Source: Eisenibacter elegans DSM 3317 (GTDB lineage Bacteria > Bacteroidota > Bacteroidia > Cytophagales > Microscillaceae). Taken from it: a stretch of DNA of 64,000 bases. Within the stretch, counting starts at the first letter, position 1; the number at the start of each line of letters is the position of its first letter. Location of the stretch: contig NZ_AUMD01000011.1 of NCBI RefSeq assembly GCF_000430505.1, positions 186,001-250,000 on the forward strand. Reading direction: 5' to 3'. Of the stretch, positions 34,002 to 43,062 are shown piece by piece. The position numbers and the translations under genes are program-made. The notes beneath the pieces are model-generated. The model was not told the DNA's origin, did no database searches, and saw nothing but the letters and a program-made list of their open reading frames with translations.

Positions 34002-36827
34002 TTAGTGCGCTTCTAGCCAGTTTTGGCCTATACCCAGCTCTACTTCTAGAGGGACAGGGAAAGAGGGGAGGGCTTGTTGCATCGCCTCGACGATGGCCGG
34101 GCGGAGCAGGTCTAGCTCTGCTTGGTGTACATCAAACACCAATTCGTCGTGTACTTGTAGAATCATTTTGCTACGCAGTTTTCGCGGCTTCATCCACTCG
34201 TGTATCCGAATCATGGCCAGCTTGATAAGGTCGGCAGCGCTGCCCTGAATGGGCGCATTGATGGCGTTACGCTCCGCAAAGCCGCGCTCTACCGCATTGC
34301 GAGAGTTGATATTACGCAGATAGCGGCGGCGGCCTAGGATTGTTTCGACATATTCTTGGCTGCGGGCCTTGTTGACTACATCATCCATATACTGTTTGAT
34401 AGCTGGAAACTCCTCAAAATAAGCCGTAATGATTTCGCCGGCTTCTTTGCGTGGGATGTTGAGCCGCTGCGACAGGCCGTGAGCCGAAATACCATAAATA
34501 ATCCCAAAGTTGGCTGTTTTGGCTTTTCGGCGCATATCCGAACTAACCTCCTCTAAGGGTACTTTGAAGATTTTGGCGGCAGTAGTGGCGTGGATATCTC
34601 GCCCTTGGCGGAAGGCCTCTATCATCGTTTGGTCTTGGCTGAAGGCCGCCATAATGCGCAGTTCTATTTGCGAGTAGTCAGCTGCCAGCAGTATGTGCTC
34701 CGCCGATGCCGGTACAAAGGCTTTCCGGACTTGGCGGCCTTTGTCAGTACGGATAGGAATATTTTGTAGGTTGGGGTTGGCCGAGCTCAAGCGTCCTGTT
34801 GCGGCTACGGCTTGGTTGTAAGAGGTATGTATACGGCCATCGCGGGGGCTGACGAGGGTAGGCAAGGTATCCACATAGGTGTTTTTGAGCTTTACTAGGG
34901 CGCGGTGTTCCAAAATCTCGTGGATGATGGGATGTTTGTCGTCCAGCTTCACCAAAATCTCTTCTCCGGTGGCATATTGTCCGGTTTTGGTTTTTTTGGC
35001 TTTTTCGTCGAGTTTGAGTTTATCGAATAGGATATCGCCCAGCTGCTTGGGCGAAGCGATGTTGAACTGCTCTCCGGCAAGGGTATAAATACGTTGTTCT
35101 ATGGCCTCTATTTCTTGCCCCAGTTCTTGAGAGATGTCTGCCAGCGCCTCAGTATCAATCCGTACTCCGGAGCGTTCCATATCGGCCAGTACTGGCACTA
35201 GAGGTGCTTCTACAGTTTGCATCAACCCTTGTAGGTTCAGTTCCTGTATTTTGGGTGCAAACAAGATTTTGAGCTGCCAAGTAATGTCAGCATCTTCTAT
35301 CGCATATTCTTTGATTTGCTCCAGCGGCACATCCCGCATAGAGCCTTGTTTTGCTCCTTTTTTGCCGATAAGCGCTTCGATAGAGACGGGCTCGTAGCCG
35401 AGGTAGTTTTTGGCCAAAATATCCATATTGTGTCGTGCGTCTGGCTCTAGGAGGTAATGCGCCAACATTGTATCGAAAAGAGGGCCTTGGAGCTGAACCC
35501 CATAATTGGCCAAGACAGTGAGGTCGTACTTGAGGTTTTGGCCTACTTTTTCGATACTGGGGTTTTCTAATACTTCCCTAAACTCTTCGAGCAAAGCCTG
35601 AGCCGCTGTTCTATCTGCCGGAAAGGGGACATAATAACCCTCGTGTGGATACCAAGCAAAGGCAATGCCTACGAGCTGTGCTTCGAGGGCATCGAGGTTG
35701 TCCGTTTCGGTATCAAAACAAAAAGCCGGCAGCTGCGACAGGCGGTCGAGCAAGCGCTTGCGCCATTCGGGCGTATCGATGAGCTGGTAGTCGTGTAGGG
35801 TGCTGTGGATGTTGCGGAAATTGGTAGGCAATATTTCTGCCGGAGCAGGTTGTTCAGACGCGTCTTCGTCGGTGCTGCCTCCCCCAAACATATCCATTTG
35901 TCCGGCGGCGGCCTTAGATTTGCGTTTGGTAGGGGTTTCGGCCAAGGCTGGCGCTGCCGAGGGATAGAGCTTTTTGAGGTATGTGCGAAACTCCAGCTCT
36001 TCGAGCAGAGGCTTGAGTTTGTCGTCGTCGAAGGGAGCCATTTCGAGGCTTTCCAAACTCCACTCAATGGGTGTTTCGGTATGAATGGTTGCCAGTTGTT
36101 TGGAGAGAATGGCTTGTTCGCGGTAGGTTTCTACGTTTTCTTTTTGCTTGCCTTTAAGTTGGTGGGTATTTTCCAGCAGCCCTTCGAGGCTGCCATATTC
36201 CTTGAGAAACTTTACGGCTGTCTTGGCGCCCACACCGGGGATGCCCGGGATGTTGTCGACACTGTCGCCTTGCATTCCGAGGAGGTCGATGACTTGCGCA
36301 GGGTGGTCGATTTCGAATTTGGCCTTCACTTCTTCTATCCCCAAAATTTCTACCCCATTGCCAAACATAGCGGGTTTGTAGAGGAAAATATTTTTGTCTA
36401 CCAGCTGGGCGTAGTCCTTGTCGGGTGTCATCATAAAGACCTCCAAATCAGGGTCTTTGGCGGCTTGCTTCGCGATCGTGCCGATGATGTCATCGGCCTC
36501 ATATCCGGGCAAAACCAAGGCCGGGATGTTGAGCGCCTCCACTAGTCGATAGATATAGGGGATGGCCGTAGAGATATCTTCGGGTTGTTCTTCGCGGTTG
36601 GCTTTGTAGGCTTCAAAGCTTTCGTGCCGGAATGTCGGCCCGTGGGTATCAAAGGCGATGCCGATATGGGTTGGCTTTTGTTTTTCGAGAATCTCAAATA
36701 CACTGTTGGCAAAGCCATAAACAGCACCGGTATTGATGCCTTTGGAGTTGATACGGGGGTTTTTGCTAAAAGCAAAATGCGCTCGGTAGATGAGCGCCAT
36801 TGCGTCTAAAAGAAATAATTTGGCCAT
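34002..36827 (-). CDS. polA: DNA polymerase I
   Basis: 941 residues, for Okazaki-fragment processing and repair synthesis. Three domains are all apparently active. The 5' nuclease spans about 1-290 (DAMALIYRAHFAF, FDTHGPTFRHE, PGYEADDIIGT, TPDKDYAQL, GDSVDNIPGIPGVGAKTA). The 3'-5' proofreading exonuclease spans about 340-530 (FDTETDNLDA, QNLKYDL, YAIEDADITW), with its acidic residues intact. The polymerase spans about 540-941 (AADYSQIELRIMA, RRKAKTANFGIIYGIS, LQVHDELVFDV). A low-complexity linker with TKRKSKAAAGQMDMFGGG lies between the nuclease and exonuclease. ATG at 36827. Hairpin terminator downstream. Confidence 0.97.
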   Translation of the reverse strand: MAKLFLLDAMALIYRAHFAFSKNPRINSKGINTGAVYGFANSVFEILEKQKPTHIGIAFDTHGPTFRHESFEAYKANREEQPEDISTAIPYIYRLVEALNIPALVLPGYEADDIIGTIAKQAAKDPDLEVFMMTPDKDYAQLVDKNIFLYKPAMFGNGVEILGIEEVKAKFEIDHPAQVIDLLGMQGDSVDNIPGIPGVGAKTAVKFLKEYGSLEGLLENTHQLKGKQKENVETYREQAILSKQLATIHTETPIEWSLESLEMAPFDDDKLKPLLEELEFRTYLKKLYPSAAPALAETPTKRKSKAAAGQMDMFGGGSTDEDASEQPAPAEILPTNFRNIHSTLHDYQLIDTPEWRKRLLDRLSQLPAFCFDTETDNLDALEAQLVGIAFAWYPHEGYYVPFPADRTAAQALLEEFREVLENPSIEKVGQNLKYDLTVLANYGVQLQGPLFDTMLAHYLLEPDARHNMDILAKNYLGYEPVSIEALIGKKGAKQGSMRDVPLEQIKEYAIEDADITWQLKILFAPKIQELNLQGLMQTVEAPLVPVLADMERSGVRIDTEALADISQELGQEIEAIEQRIYTLAGEQFNIASPKQLGDILFDKLKLDEKAKKTKTGQYATGEEILVKLDDKHPIIHEILEHRALVKLKNTYVDTLPTLVSPRDGRIHTSYNQAVAATGRLSSANPNLQNIPIRTDKGRQVRKAFVPASAEHILLAADYSQIELRIMAAFSQDQTMIEAFRQGRDIHATTAAKIFKVPLEEVSSDMRRKAKTANFGIIYGISAHGLSQRLNIPRKEAGEIITAYFEEFPAIKQYMDDVVNKARSQEYVETILGRRRYLRNINSRNAVERGFAERNAINAPIQGSAADLIKLAMIRIHEWMKPRKLRSKMILQVHDELVFDVHQAELDLLRPAIVEAMQQALPSFPVPLEVELGIGQNWLEAH

Positions 36828-36894
36828 AAGAAGAGTCTATCAGCAAGATGGGCTTTTGCATGAGGAATGGGGTAAATAGCAGCAAGTTACAGCG

Positions 36895-37209
36895 CTAAGG
36901 GTGTACTACTTCTAGCAAGGTACGGAAGGCCAATACGCGCTCGCCATATTTTTGGCGGGTTTTGGCTTGTAGTTCTGGAGCGTGGTGTTGGCTGTATTGT
37001 ACAAAGTCTTCCAAGCCCTTCAGATAATATTGTACGGCATAGGTGGTCAGCCCTTGAGCTTCTTCCTCTGCTTGGAGCATCCGCAAAAGCTTGTACTCTA
37101 CAAACAGTTGTGTGCTCATCACCTCTGGAATGTGTTCGGTGAGCATCCACTGGATAAACTCGTCGTGTATATCGTTTTCGATACTAATGGTTACGTTGTA
37201 GAGTATCAT
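36895..37209 (-). CDS. DUF4286 family protein
   Basis: 104 residues starting MILYNVTISIENDIHDEFIQWMLTE, a ferredoxin-like alpha-beta fold of the DUF4286 family found in Bacteroidota. No catalytic motif is seen. It sits directly upstream of polA on the same strand, 67 bases away, so cotranscription with polA is possible. Function unknown. Confidence 0.85.
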   Translation of the reverse strand: MILYNVTISIENDIHDEFIQWMLTEHIPEVMSTQLFVEYKLLRMLQAEEEAQGLTTYAVQYYLKGLEDFVQYSQHHAPELQAKTRQKYGERVLAFRTLLEVVHP

Positions 37210-37498
37210 AACTTTTAAGGGGAATATATTGAGAGAGCGTGTGATTTTTGGGAAAGTGGGTGATTTGCTGCTCCAAAATCACGATAGGTGGGCTTTTTTG
37301 CTTGAGGAGCTAGACCCAGACACGAAATGGCTTGCTTTTGATGTCATCATACGATTCGGGCAAGCTCTTACAAAAATAGTGATTTTGGGTACAAACTGTA
37401 TATTTTGAAGAAAAATGATGGCAAACATACCTCCAACGGATGATACGCTGAAGTTATCGTTTTTAGCACACGTGTTGTCATATCAAATGTGGTAGGAT

Positions 37499-37717
37499 CA
37501 CGCCACTGGATGTTTTCTGAAAAAACCGAAATATGGTTTCTCCTTTGCGCTTAAATATGTGTCAAGAATCCGTGTTGTTATACCCAATCAGAATTGGTTT
37601 GGTAGCGTTAAGTGCTGAAAATCCTTGAGTATCAAGAGAATCAAATCCTGTAAATCCTCAAATCTTGTTATAAAATGCGCACAGCAACGACAAAAACCAA
37701 AAATGTTCAGTGGCGTG
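37499..37717 (+). repeat. MITE-like element copy 2, with an inserted repeat
   Basis: 219 bases. Left end CACGCCACTGGATGTTTT (37499-37516); right end AAAATGTTCAGTGGCGTG (37700-37717), its inverted partner with three mismatches in 18. The outer parts align with copy 3 at 47972-48101 (CGAAATATGG, CTCCTTT, AATATGTG, CAAGA, TAAAATG and GCACA segments). About 90-100 extra bases in the middle belong to a different repeat family. No coding capacity. Confidence 0.75.
37581..37672 (+). repeat. Nested interspersed repeat (TACCCAATC family)
   Basis: Starts TACCCAATCAGAATTGG and runs through CTGAAAATCCTT, ATCAAGAGAAT and AATCCTGTAAATCCTC to AATCTTG. It lies inside the element at 37499-37717 and has a full relative at 57717-57819 and a short one at 58779-58797. 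Confidence 0.65.
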
Positions 37718-37855
37718 TGATGGGATAATAGCGCTATCTGAGCGATTTTTGTGTAAACCTTGTGTCTATACTGTTAGTTTTGGGATTAAGTTGTAGATTT
37801 GCAGCTAGTGCTTTATTTAGTCTAAGTTTAAATTTCTGTTCTATCTCAATAATTT

Positions 37856-39724
37856 ATGCGGTATATATATCTGAGCCTCACCTGTTTTGTGGGATTGGTG
37901 CTTTGGCTACAATGTACTCCAAGTCCTGCAGATGCGCCTACGTCGTTGGTAGTTCAGGGCTTTCGGCAAGACCTCCAAAGCCTAGACACCAAGCTTGGAG
38001 AGTTAGAAAACATACTCACACAGGCTAACCCTTCGGCTTGGCAAGAGGCCTTTGGTAGTGCACGCTTGGCCTATAAGCGTACAGAATACCTTGTTGAGAC
38101 ACAATACCCCGAAAGCGCCAAAGCCCTCAATGGAGCGGCTATTGCCGAAATGGATGCGCAAGATACTACCAAAACCATTGCTCCGACAGGTTTTCAGGTA
38201 ATAGAAGAATGGCTTTTTCCGGAGGCTGACCCCACTCAACAAAAAGCGCTACAGCAAGAGCTGGCTACGATGCGCCAAACGGTTGCGGAGCTCATACAAC
38301 ACAGCCAGCAGTTGACCTTGACCGAGAGTCAAATACTTGATGCGGCTCGGTTGCAGGTTTTCCGTGTCATTACGCTCGGTATTGTAGGGTTTGATTCGCC
38401 GGTGGCACTCTATAGTCTGCCCGAAGCCAAGGCCTCACTCGAAGCTGTTCAGGCCGCAGTACTTGCCCTGGCCAAATCCCAAAACAGTACTGAGAAGGAC
38501 TTATTGGCCAAGGCCTTTACCCAAACAGTGGCTTACCTCGACCAACACTTGGCTGATTTTGATGCTTTTGACCGGATGGCTTTCATTCGCACACACATCA
38601 ACCCTCTTACGACTGCGCTCTGGGAGTATCAGGTGGCGCTTGACATTCCTTTCCCTACCGACAAGCGGATGTTGCGGGCAGATGTAAAAACACTATTTGA
38701 TGTCCAAGCCTTTGACCCCAACTATTTTGCTCCCGGCCAATTGGCGCAGCTTAGCCCCGAAAAAGCAGCGTTGGGCAAGATGCTTTTTTTTGACCCCATC
38801 CTCTCCAGCGACAATGAGCGCTCGTGTGCCTCTTGCCACCAACCCGACAAGGCTTTTACTGACGGTATTGCCAAGAGTGTGGCCTTTGGCAAAAAAGGCC
38901 ATATTGGGCGCAATTCGCCCACCCTTGTGAATGCGGCCTTTCAAGCCAACCAATTTTACGATGGCCGTGTGGAGACCTTGGAGCAACAAGCAGCAGATGT
39001 GTTGGCCAATATCGACGAGATGCACTCCTCTGCGGAGGCCGCCGCCGCCAAGCTGGCCAAGGTGCCTGCCTATGTAGCCCTGTTCGCCAAAGCATTTCCC
39101 GAGGCCAAACAGCCCGTTACGGCTGAGAATGTACAAATCGCGCTGGCTTCTTTCACCCGTCAACTGTCTTCCTTCGATTCGCGCTTCGATCGCTATCTGC
39201 GTCAAGAACAAGGGGCTGCCTTGAGTCCCGAAGAGCTGCTAGGGTTTAACTTGTATATGGGCAAGGCTAAGTGTGCCACCTGCCATTTTATGCCTTTGTT
39301 CAATGGTACAGTGCCGCCAAATTTCACCGAAACTGAAGCCGAAGTGATTGGGGTTCCCCTAGTGGCGGTTACGAGCAAGGCCGTCATTGACCCTGATGTC
39401 GGGAAGCAGGCCATAGCGCCAGGTTTCCTAAACCAGTTTGCTTTCCGTACTCCCACCGTACGCAATAGTGGGCTCACGGCTCCCTATATGCATAATGGGG
39501 CTTACGAAACGCTGGAGGCAGTGATGGAGTTTTATAACCTTGGTGGCGGAGCCGGTATCGGGATTGACCTACCACACCAAACGTTGCCCACGGAGCCGCT
39601 CAATCTCAACGAGCGAGAGCTGAAAGCCCTCGTGGCTTTTATGCATACCCTCACGGATGTGCCTGCTTTTGGCAAGGCTCCTGAGAAATTGCCTACTGCT
39701 CAAGCTCCAGTAATAGCATATTGA
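37856..39724 (+). CDS. Di-heme cytochrome c peroxidase with imelysin-like N-terminal domain
   Basis: 622 residues, exported. A signal peptide ends LVLWLQC, possibly a lipoprotein site. Residues about 25-270 are helical and include TGFQVIEEWLFPEADP, which resembles the GxHxxE region of imelysin/EfeO-type domains. From about 275 it is a MauG/cytochrome c peroxidase: AALGKMLFFDPILSSDNE, first heme site CASCHQ (about 323-327), GRNSPTLVNAAF, second heme site CATCHFMP, and FRTPTVRNSGLTAPYMHNG with the distal ligand region. It would reduce hydrogen peroxide or oxidise a partner protein in the periplasm. It ends at a strong bidirectional terminator before secG. Confidence 0.9.
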   Translation: MRYIYLSLTCFVGLVLWLQCTPSPADAPTSLVVQGFRQDLQSLDTKLGELENILTQANPSAWQEAFGSARLAYKRTEYLVETQYPESAKALNGAAIAEMDAQDTTKTIAPTGFQVIEEWLFPEADPTQQKALQQELATMRQTVAELIQHSQQLTLTESQILDAARLQVFRVITLGIVGFDSPVALYSLPEAKASLEAVQAAVLALAKSQNSTEKDLLAKAFTQTVAYLDQHLADFDAFDRMAFIRTHINPLTTALWEYQVALDIPFPTDKRMLRADVKTLFDVQAFDPNYFAPGQLAQLSPEKAALGKMLFFDPILSSDNERSCASCHQPDKAFTDGIAKSVAFGKKGHIGRNSPTLVNAAFQANQFYDGRVETLEQQAADVLANIDEMHSSAEAAAAKLAKVPAYVALFAKAFPEAKQPVTAENVQIALASFTRQLSSFDSRFDRYLRQEQGAALSPEELLGFNLYMGKAKCATCHFMPLFNGTVPPNFTETEAEVIGVPLVAVTSKAVIDPDVGKQAIAPGFLNQFAFRTPTVRNSGLTAPYMHNGAYETLEAVMEFYNLGGGAGIGIDLPHQTLPTEPLNLNERELKALVAFMHTLTDVPAFGKAPEKLPTAQAPVIAY

Positions 39725-39760
39725 AAATACATCAGGCTGTAGTGTTGTAGTACATTTTGA

Positions 39761-39780
39761 CATAGGCTACGAAGCCTATG
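39761..39780. repeat. Short perfect hairpin
   Basis: CATAGGCT, loop ACGA, AGCCTATG. It precedes the main terminator between convergent genes. Confidence 0.5.
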
Positions 39781-39787
39781 GTACAAT

Positions 39788-39835
39788 AAAAAACGAGTCA
39801 TCACTAGTGTATATACTAGCAATGACTCGTTTTTT
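39788..39835. terminator. Bidirectional intrinsic terminator
   Basis: AAAAAACGAGTCAT (39788-39801) pairs with ATGACTCGTTTTTT (39822-39835), with an inner CTAGT/ACTAG stem and U-runs on both strands. It separates the peroxidase gene from secG. Confidence 0.9.
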
Positions 39836-39852
39836 GTGCTTTGTACCAAGCC

Positions 39853-40242
39853 TTATTTGCTCGAATCAGCGGGGGCTGTCAAGTCCAAAACTTCAGTGGT
39901 AGCATCTTGCTCAGCCTCAACAGGGGCGCCCTGTTGCTGGATAGGCGCTGCTTGCCGTTGTTCTTTGGCTTTGCGTTCGTTGACGCTTCTGAGGCGGTCT
40001 TGTTGGTTGGTTTTGTCTACAAAAAATCCGGTATTGGTAATGAGACTCAAGACCATCAGTGCGGCTCCAAAGCCCCAAGTAAGACGTTCTAGGATGTCTC
40101 CGGTTTTGCGTACGCCAATCATTTGGGTGCTAGAGCCACCAAACTGGGCAGATACGCCGCCTTTTGATTTTTGTGCCAATACTACCAATACGAGCAATAC
40201 GGCCACGATGGCAATCAGTACGATAAGGAGGGTGTACAACAT
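39853..40242 (-). CDS. secG: Preprotein translocase subunit SecG
   Basis: 129 residues. Two transmembrane helices (LLIVLIAIVAVLLVLVVLAQ and LTWGFGAALMVLSLITNTGFF) flank the conserved cytoplasmic KSKGGVSAQFGGSSTQMIGVRKTGDILERLT, described by its position at about 26-56, typical of SecG. A long polar tail rich in Gln/Ala/Glu follows, as in many Bacteroidota. It assists SecYEG-dependent export. It is the last gene of the miaB-lptE-secG run, 27 bases after the TPR gene. Confidence 0.93.
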   Translation of the reverse strand: MLYTLLIVLIAIVAVLLVLVVLAQKSKGGVSAQFGGSSTQMIGVRKTGDILERLTWGFGAALMVLSLITNTGFFVDKTNQQDRLRSVNERKAKEQRQAAPIQQQGAPVEAEQDATTEVLDLTAPADSSK

Positions 40243-40269
40243 AGGGTTATATCGTGTAGATGAATAAAA

Positions 40270-42845
40270 TTAGCTTTTCAGAACGTCTATTTGTGCTTTG
40301 AAGTAATCTCGTTTTTCGGGGTACTTCTGCATCAGTTGTTGGTAGATGAGAACAGCCTCGTCAAGCTTGCCTTGGTTAAATAGGGCGATGGCCATCGATT
40401 CGCTCACATCGTTTGAGGGTGCAAAGTTAGTATTTTCTTCGGGAATAGCGCTGTTGTCAATGTTTTTTTCTGTAGTGTATGGGAGAGCCTCTGTGGCTGT
40501 ATTGGGGAGGGTCTCCAAATCATCCGTAAGGATTTCGATTTGGTTGAGATAATAGCGCTCTTTGTCGGGATTTTGGAGCATCAGTTTTTTATAAATCTCG
40601 ATGGCTTGGTCTGTGTTTCCCTCATTGAAATAGCGCATGGCCAGTTCCTCGCTGACAGCAGGTGTTTTCGGGCTGGAGGGCTCGGTTTGGGTGCTTTGTT
40701 CTTGTACTCCTTCGGTGAGGATATCGATTTGGCTTTGGTAGTAGTCAGCCTTTTCGGGGTCTATGGTTTGGAGTTGGGCATAAGTATCGACAGCCTTGGC
40801 GATATCCCCATCTTGAAAATAACGCAGCGCTAGGCGTTCGCTAGGCGTTGGTGTTTCTTGAGCTGGGGTATTGTCGAGGTCAAGGGGTACTTGGGCTGCC
40901 GGGTCTTCATTTTTGGGGCTATCGCTGATGCTCCACGCTAGGGTATAGGGTTCTTCGGGGTTGTTGGGCGCATCTAGGGGGGGGCAACTGTATGGTAATC
41001 CTGCACATCAGGTGCTTCTTCTACGCTTCCGGTAGGGAGGTTTTGTATGTCAAGCCCGTCGGTCAAGATGTCGATTTGCCCTTGATAATATCCCGTTTTT
41101 TCTGGATAATATCGCATCAGAGCTTGATAAATCTCCACTGCCTGGGCTACATTTCCTTCATTGAAGGCCTGCATGGCAGTGCCTTCGCTGATATGGGCAG
41201 GAGGTTCGATAATCTCCTCAGCAGTTGGCTGTGTAGCAACTGGTTCGTGGGTGGTGTCTTCTTCGATGGTGTCGAAAAAGTCTGTGGTAGGATTTGGCGG
41301 CTCTTCTGTAGCCCACTGATTGGTGGGGGTTACCGGAACATCCTCTGTGGGAGATGTATCGGGGGTGAGGGCATCAAAAAAACTACCTGTTGTTGTTTCC
41401 TCTACGGGAGTTGTATCGATGGGGGTAGATTCTTGAACGGGCGTATCAATATCGGCCACCTCTTCGTCAGAACTTATCTGGTCAAAAAAGCTTTGCGCTG
41501 TCTCTGGCACTACTGTGTTGTCAGTTGGTGCCTCTGTAGGAGCAGTTGTCGTTTCTTCTTCAGGAGTTATCTGGTCAAAAAAGCTTTGAGCTGTCTCTGG
41601 CACTACTGTGTTGTCAGTTGGTGCCTCTGTAGGAGCAGTTGTCGTTTCTTCTTCAGGAGTTATCTGGTCAAAAAAGCTTTGCGCTGTCTCTGGCACTACT
41701 GTGTTGTCAGCTGGTGCCTCTGTAGGAGCAGTTGTCGTTTCTTCTTCAAAGCCTATCTGGTCAAAAAAGCTTTGTGCGGCATCGCTTGCAGTATCAACTT
41801 CGGGCGTATCTACCACATCACTGTCAGCAGCTTGAGTTGATGTAGAGGTTTCGTCTTCTACCAGCAAATTATTGACTTCGACTATGGCGCGTTCAATCCG
41901 CTGTATTTGTAGTGCGTAAAACGCGGCTCTGTCTGGTTCTTGTTGGCTAAGCTGCTGGTAAGCCTCGATGGCCGCCTCATACTGTCCGTCTTCGTAGAGT
42001 TGAGAAGCCTGAAACTCTGTAACTGCTGTTTCATCACCTGTAGTGGACGATGCTTCGGGCGCATTGTTTGGGGTGCTGGGTGTTTCTTCGGGCGGCAGGG
42101 TATCAAAAAACGAAGTAGTATCGGGTGTTTCAGTTTGTGGGGCAGGCGTATCTTGTGTAGGATGGTACACTTGGCGCAAATCTTCAGGTACTTGCAAGAC
42201 GAAGTAGTCGTTGTCCGTCATAATCTGCAATTGCGTCTGATAATAGCTATGTTTGTCAGGTTGTTTGGCAGCCAAGTGTTGGTATACCAAAATAGCTTCT
42301 TCGATGCGTCCATCATTGAACAAATCCATGGCGATACCCTCATTGAGCGCAATCCCTTCGAGCGAGGCAGGCAAGTCTGCCGCCGCTGGTGTTGTGGGGA
42401 TATCTGCTGTAGGGTCATGAGATACAGGAGTGGTATCTTCTTCAGGTGTTGGGACAAATGCCGCCTCAGGCTCCTCGTCGGTAGGGACGGGGATTGGCGC
42501 AAAGGTCTCGTTTGTGGAGTCAGCCTCTACGGCCTGTCCTAGGTCTGGTGCAGTACGGCTGTAGGGGTCAATGGGTTGCTCAGCAGGAATAATCTGGATG
42601 TCTTCGGGGCGTACTTCCATCAGCTGCCTCAAGACAGCCCTGTTGTAGGCATACAACGAAGCTTTACGCAGCTTGACCGGCAAAGACAGCGCTACGCTGG
42701 GCTTGTTTTTAGTCCCTTTGGCAATAAGTTGGTGTGCAAGTTGAAAATAGGGATATTCGCGAGCTAGGTCTTCGAGCTGCTCTAGGTCGTTGTCGTTGAT
42801 ACGGTTGGGGTCGTCTATCCAATATAGAAAAGTTTCTGCATCCAT
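40270..42845 (-). pseudogene. TPR-like repeat protein, split by a frameshift in a C8 run
   Basis: One gene of about 858 codons read in two frames. The first frame runs from ATG 42845 to a stop at 40974; the second is open from there to 40270. They join at a run of eight C on the minus strand (40977-40984), where one base less than needed changes the frame (GCC CCC CCC TAG). The first part has a conserved N-terminal domain (YWIDDPNRINDNDLEQL, YPYFQLAHQLIAKG) seen beside lptE/secG in Bacteroidota. Six TPR-like units of the form AFNEGNVAQAVEIYQALM, YPEKTGYYQGQIDIL are present, the last three in the second frame. Between them lie Thr/Pro/Glu-rich SFFDQI or SFFDAL repeats. The protein may be intact in the cell if the indel is a sequencing error. 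Confidence 0.75.
41474..41780 (-). repeat. 93-bp in-frame tandem repeat inside the TPR gene
   Basis: About 3.3 units of 93 bases (31 codons) with start points near 41475, 41568, 41661 and 41754. Each encodes SFFDQI, then an EEETTTAPTEAP segment, then DNTVVPETAQ. Units two and three are nearly identical in DNA, which points to recent expansion. Confidence 0.85.
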
Positions 42846-43062
42846 TGCGAAAGGGTGATTCAGCCTGATAGAGTATACAAAAAACGTGCGTTATAGGCTC
42901 AAAACCAACAAAAATGCTTATCAGTAGGCGCATCTAGTCCTTGGGTTAACCCTAGTTTGATACTTCCCACACTCCCGCCTGATGTTGGTTTCAGCACCTG
43001 CAAAACGCCGGTTCGTACCACATTGGTACGAATAGTGAGCAATTTATGACAAAAAACTAACA

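Larger units (their letters stand above)
37210..37855. other. Gene-free region carrying a nested repeat
   Basis: 646 bases between DUF4286 (minus) and the peroxidase gene (plus). Apart from the MITE-like element at 37499-37717 I recognise nothing. Both flanks are A/T-rich, with no reading frame that resembles a protein. Confidence 0.5.

Noticed and set aside
36887-37150. Overlapping minus-strand frame in the DUF4286 region
   Set aside because: Shadow of the DUF4286 gene in another frame.
41474-41780. Direct repeats at 93-bp spacing, CRISPR-like at first sight
   Set aside because: The units are contiguous, in frame within a protein gene, and have no unique spacers or cas genes nearby.
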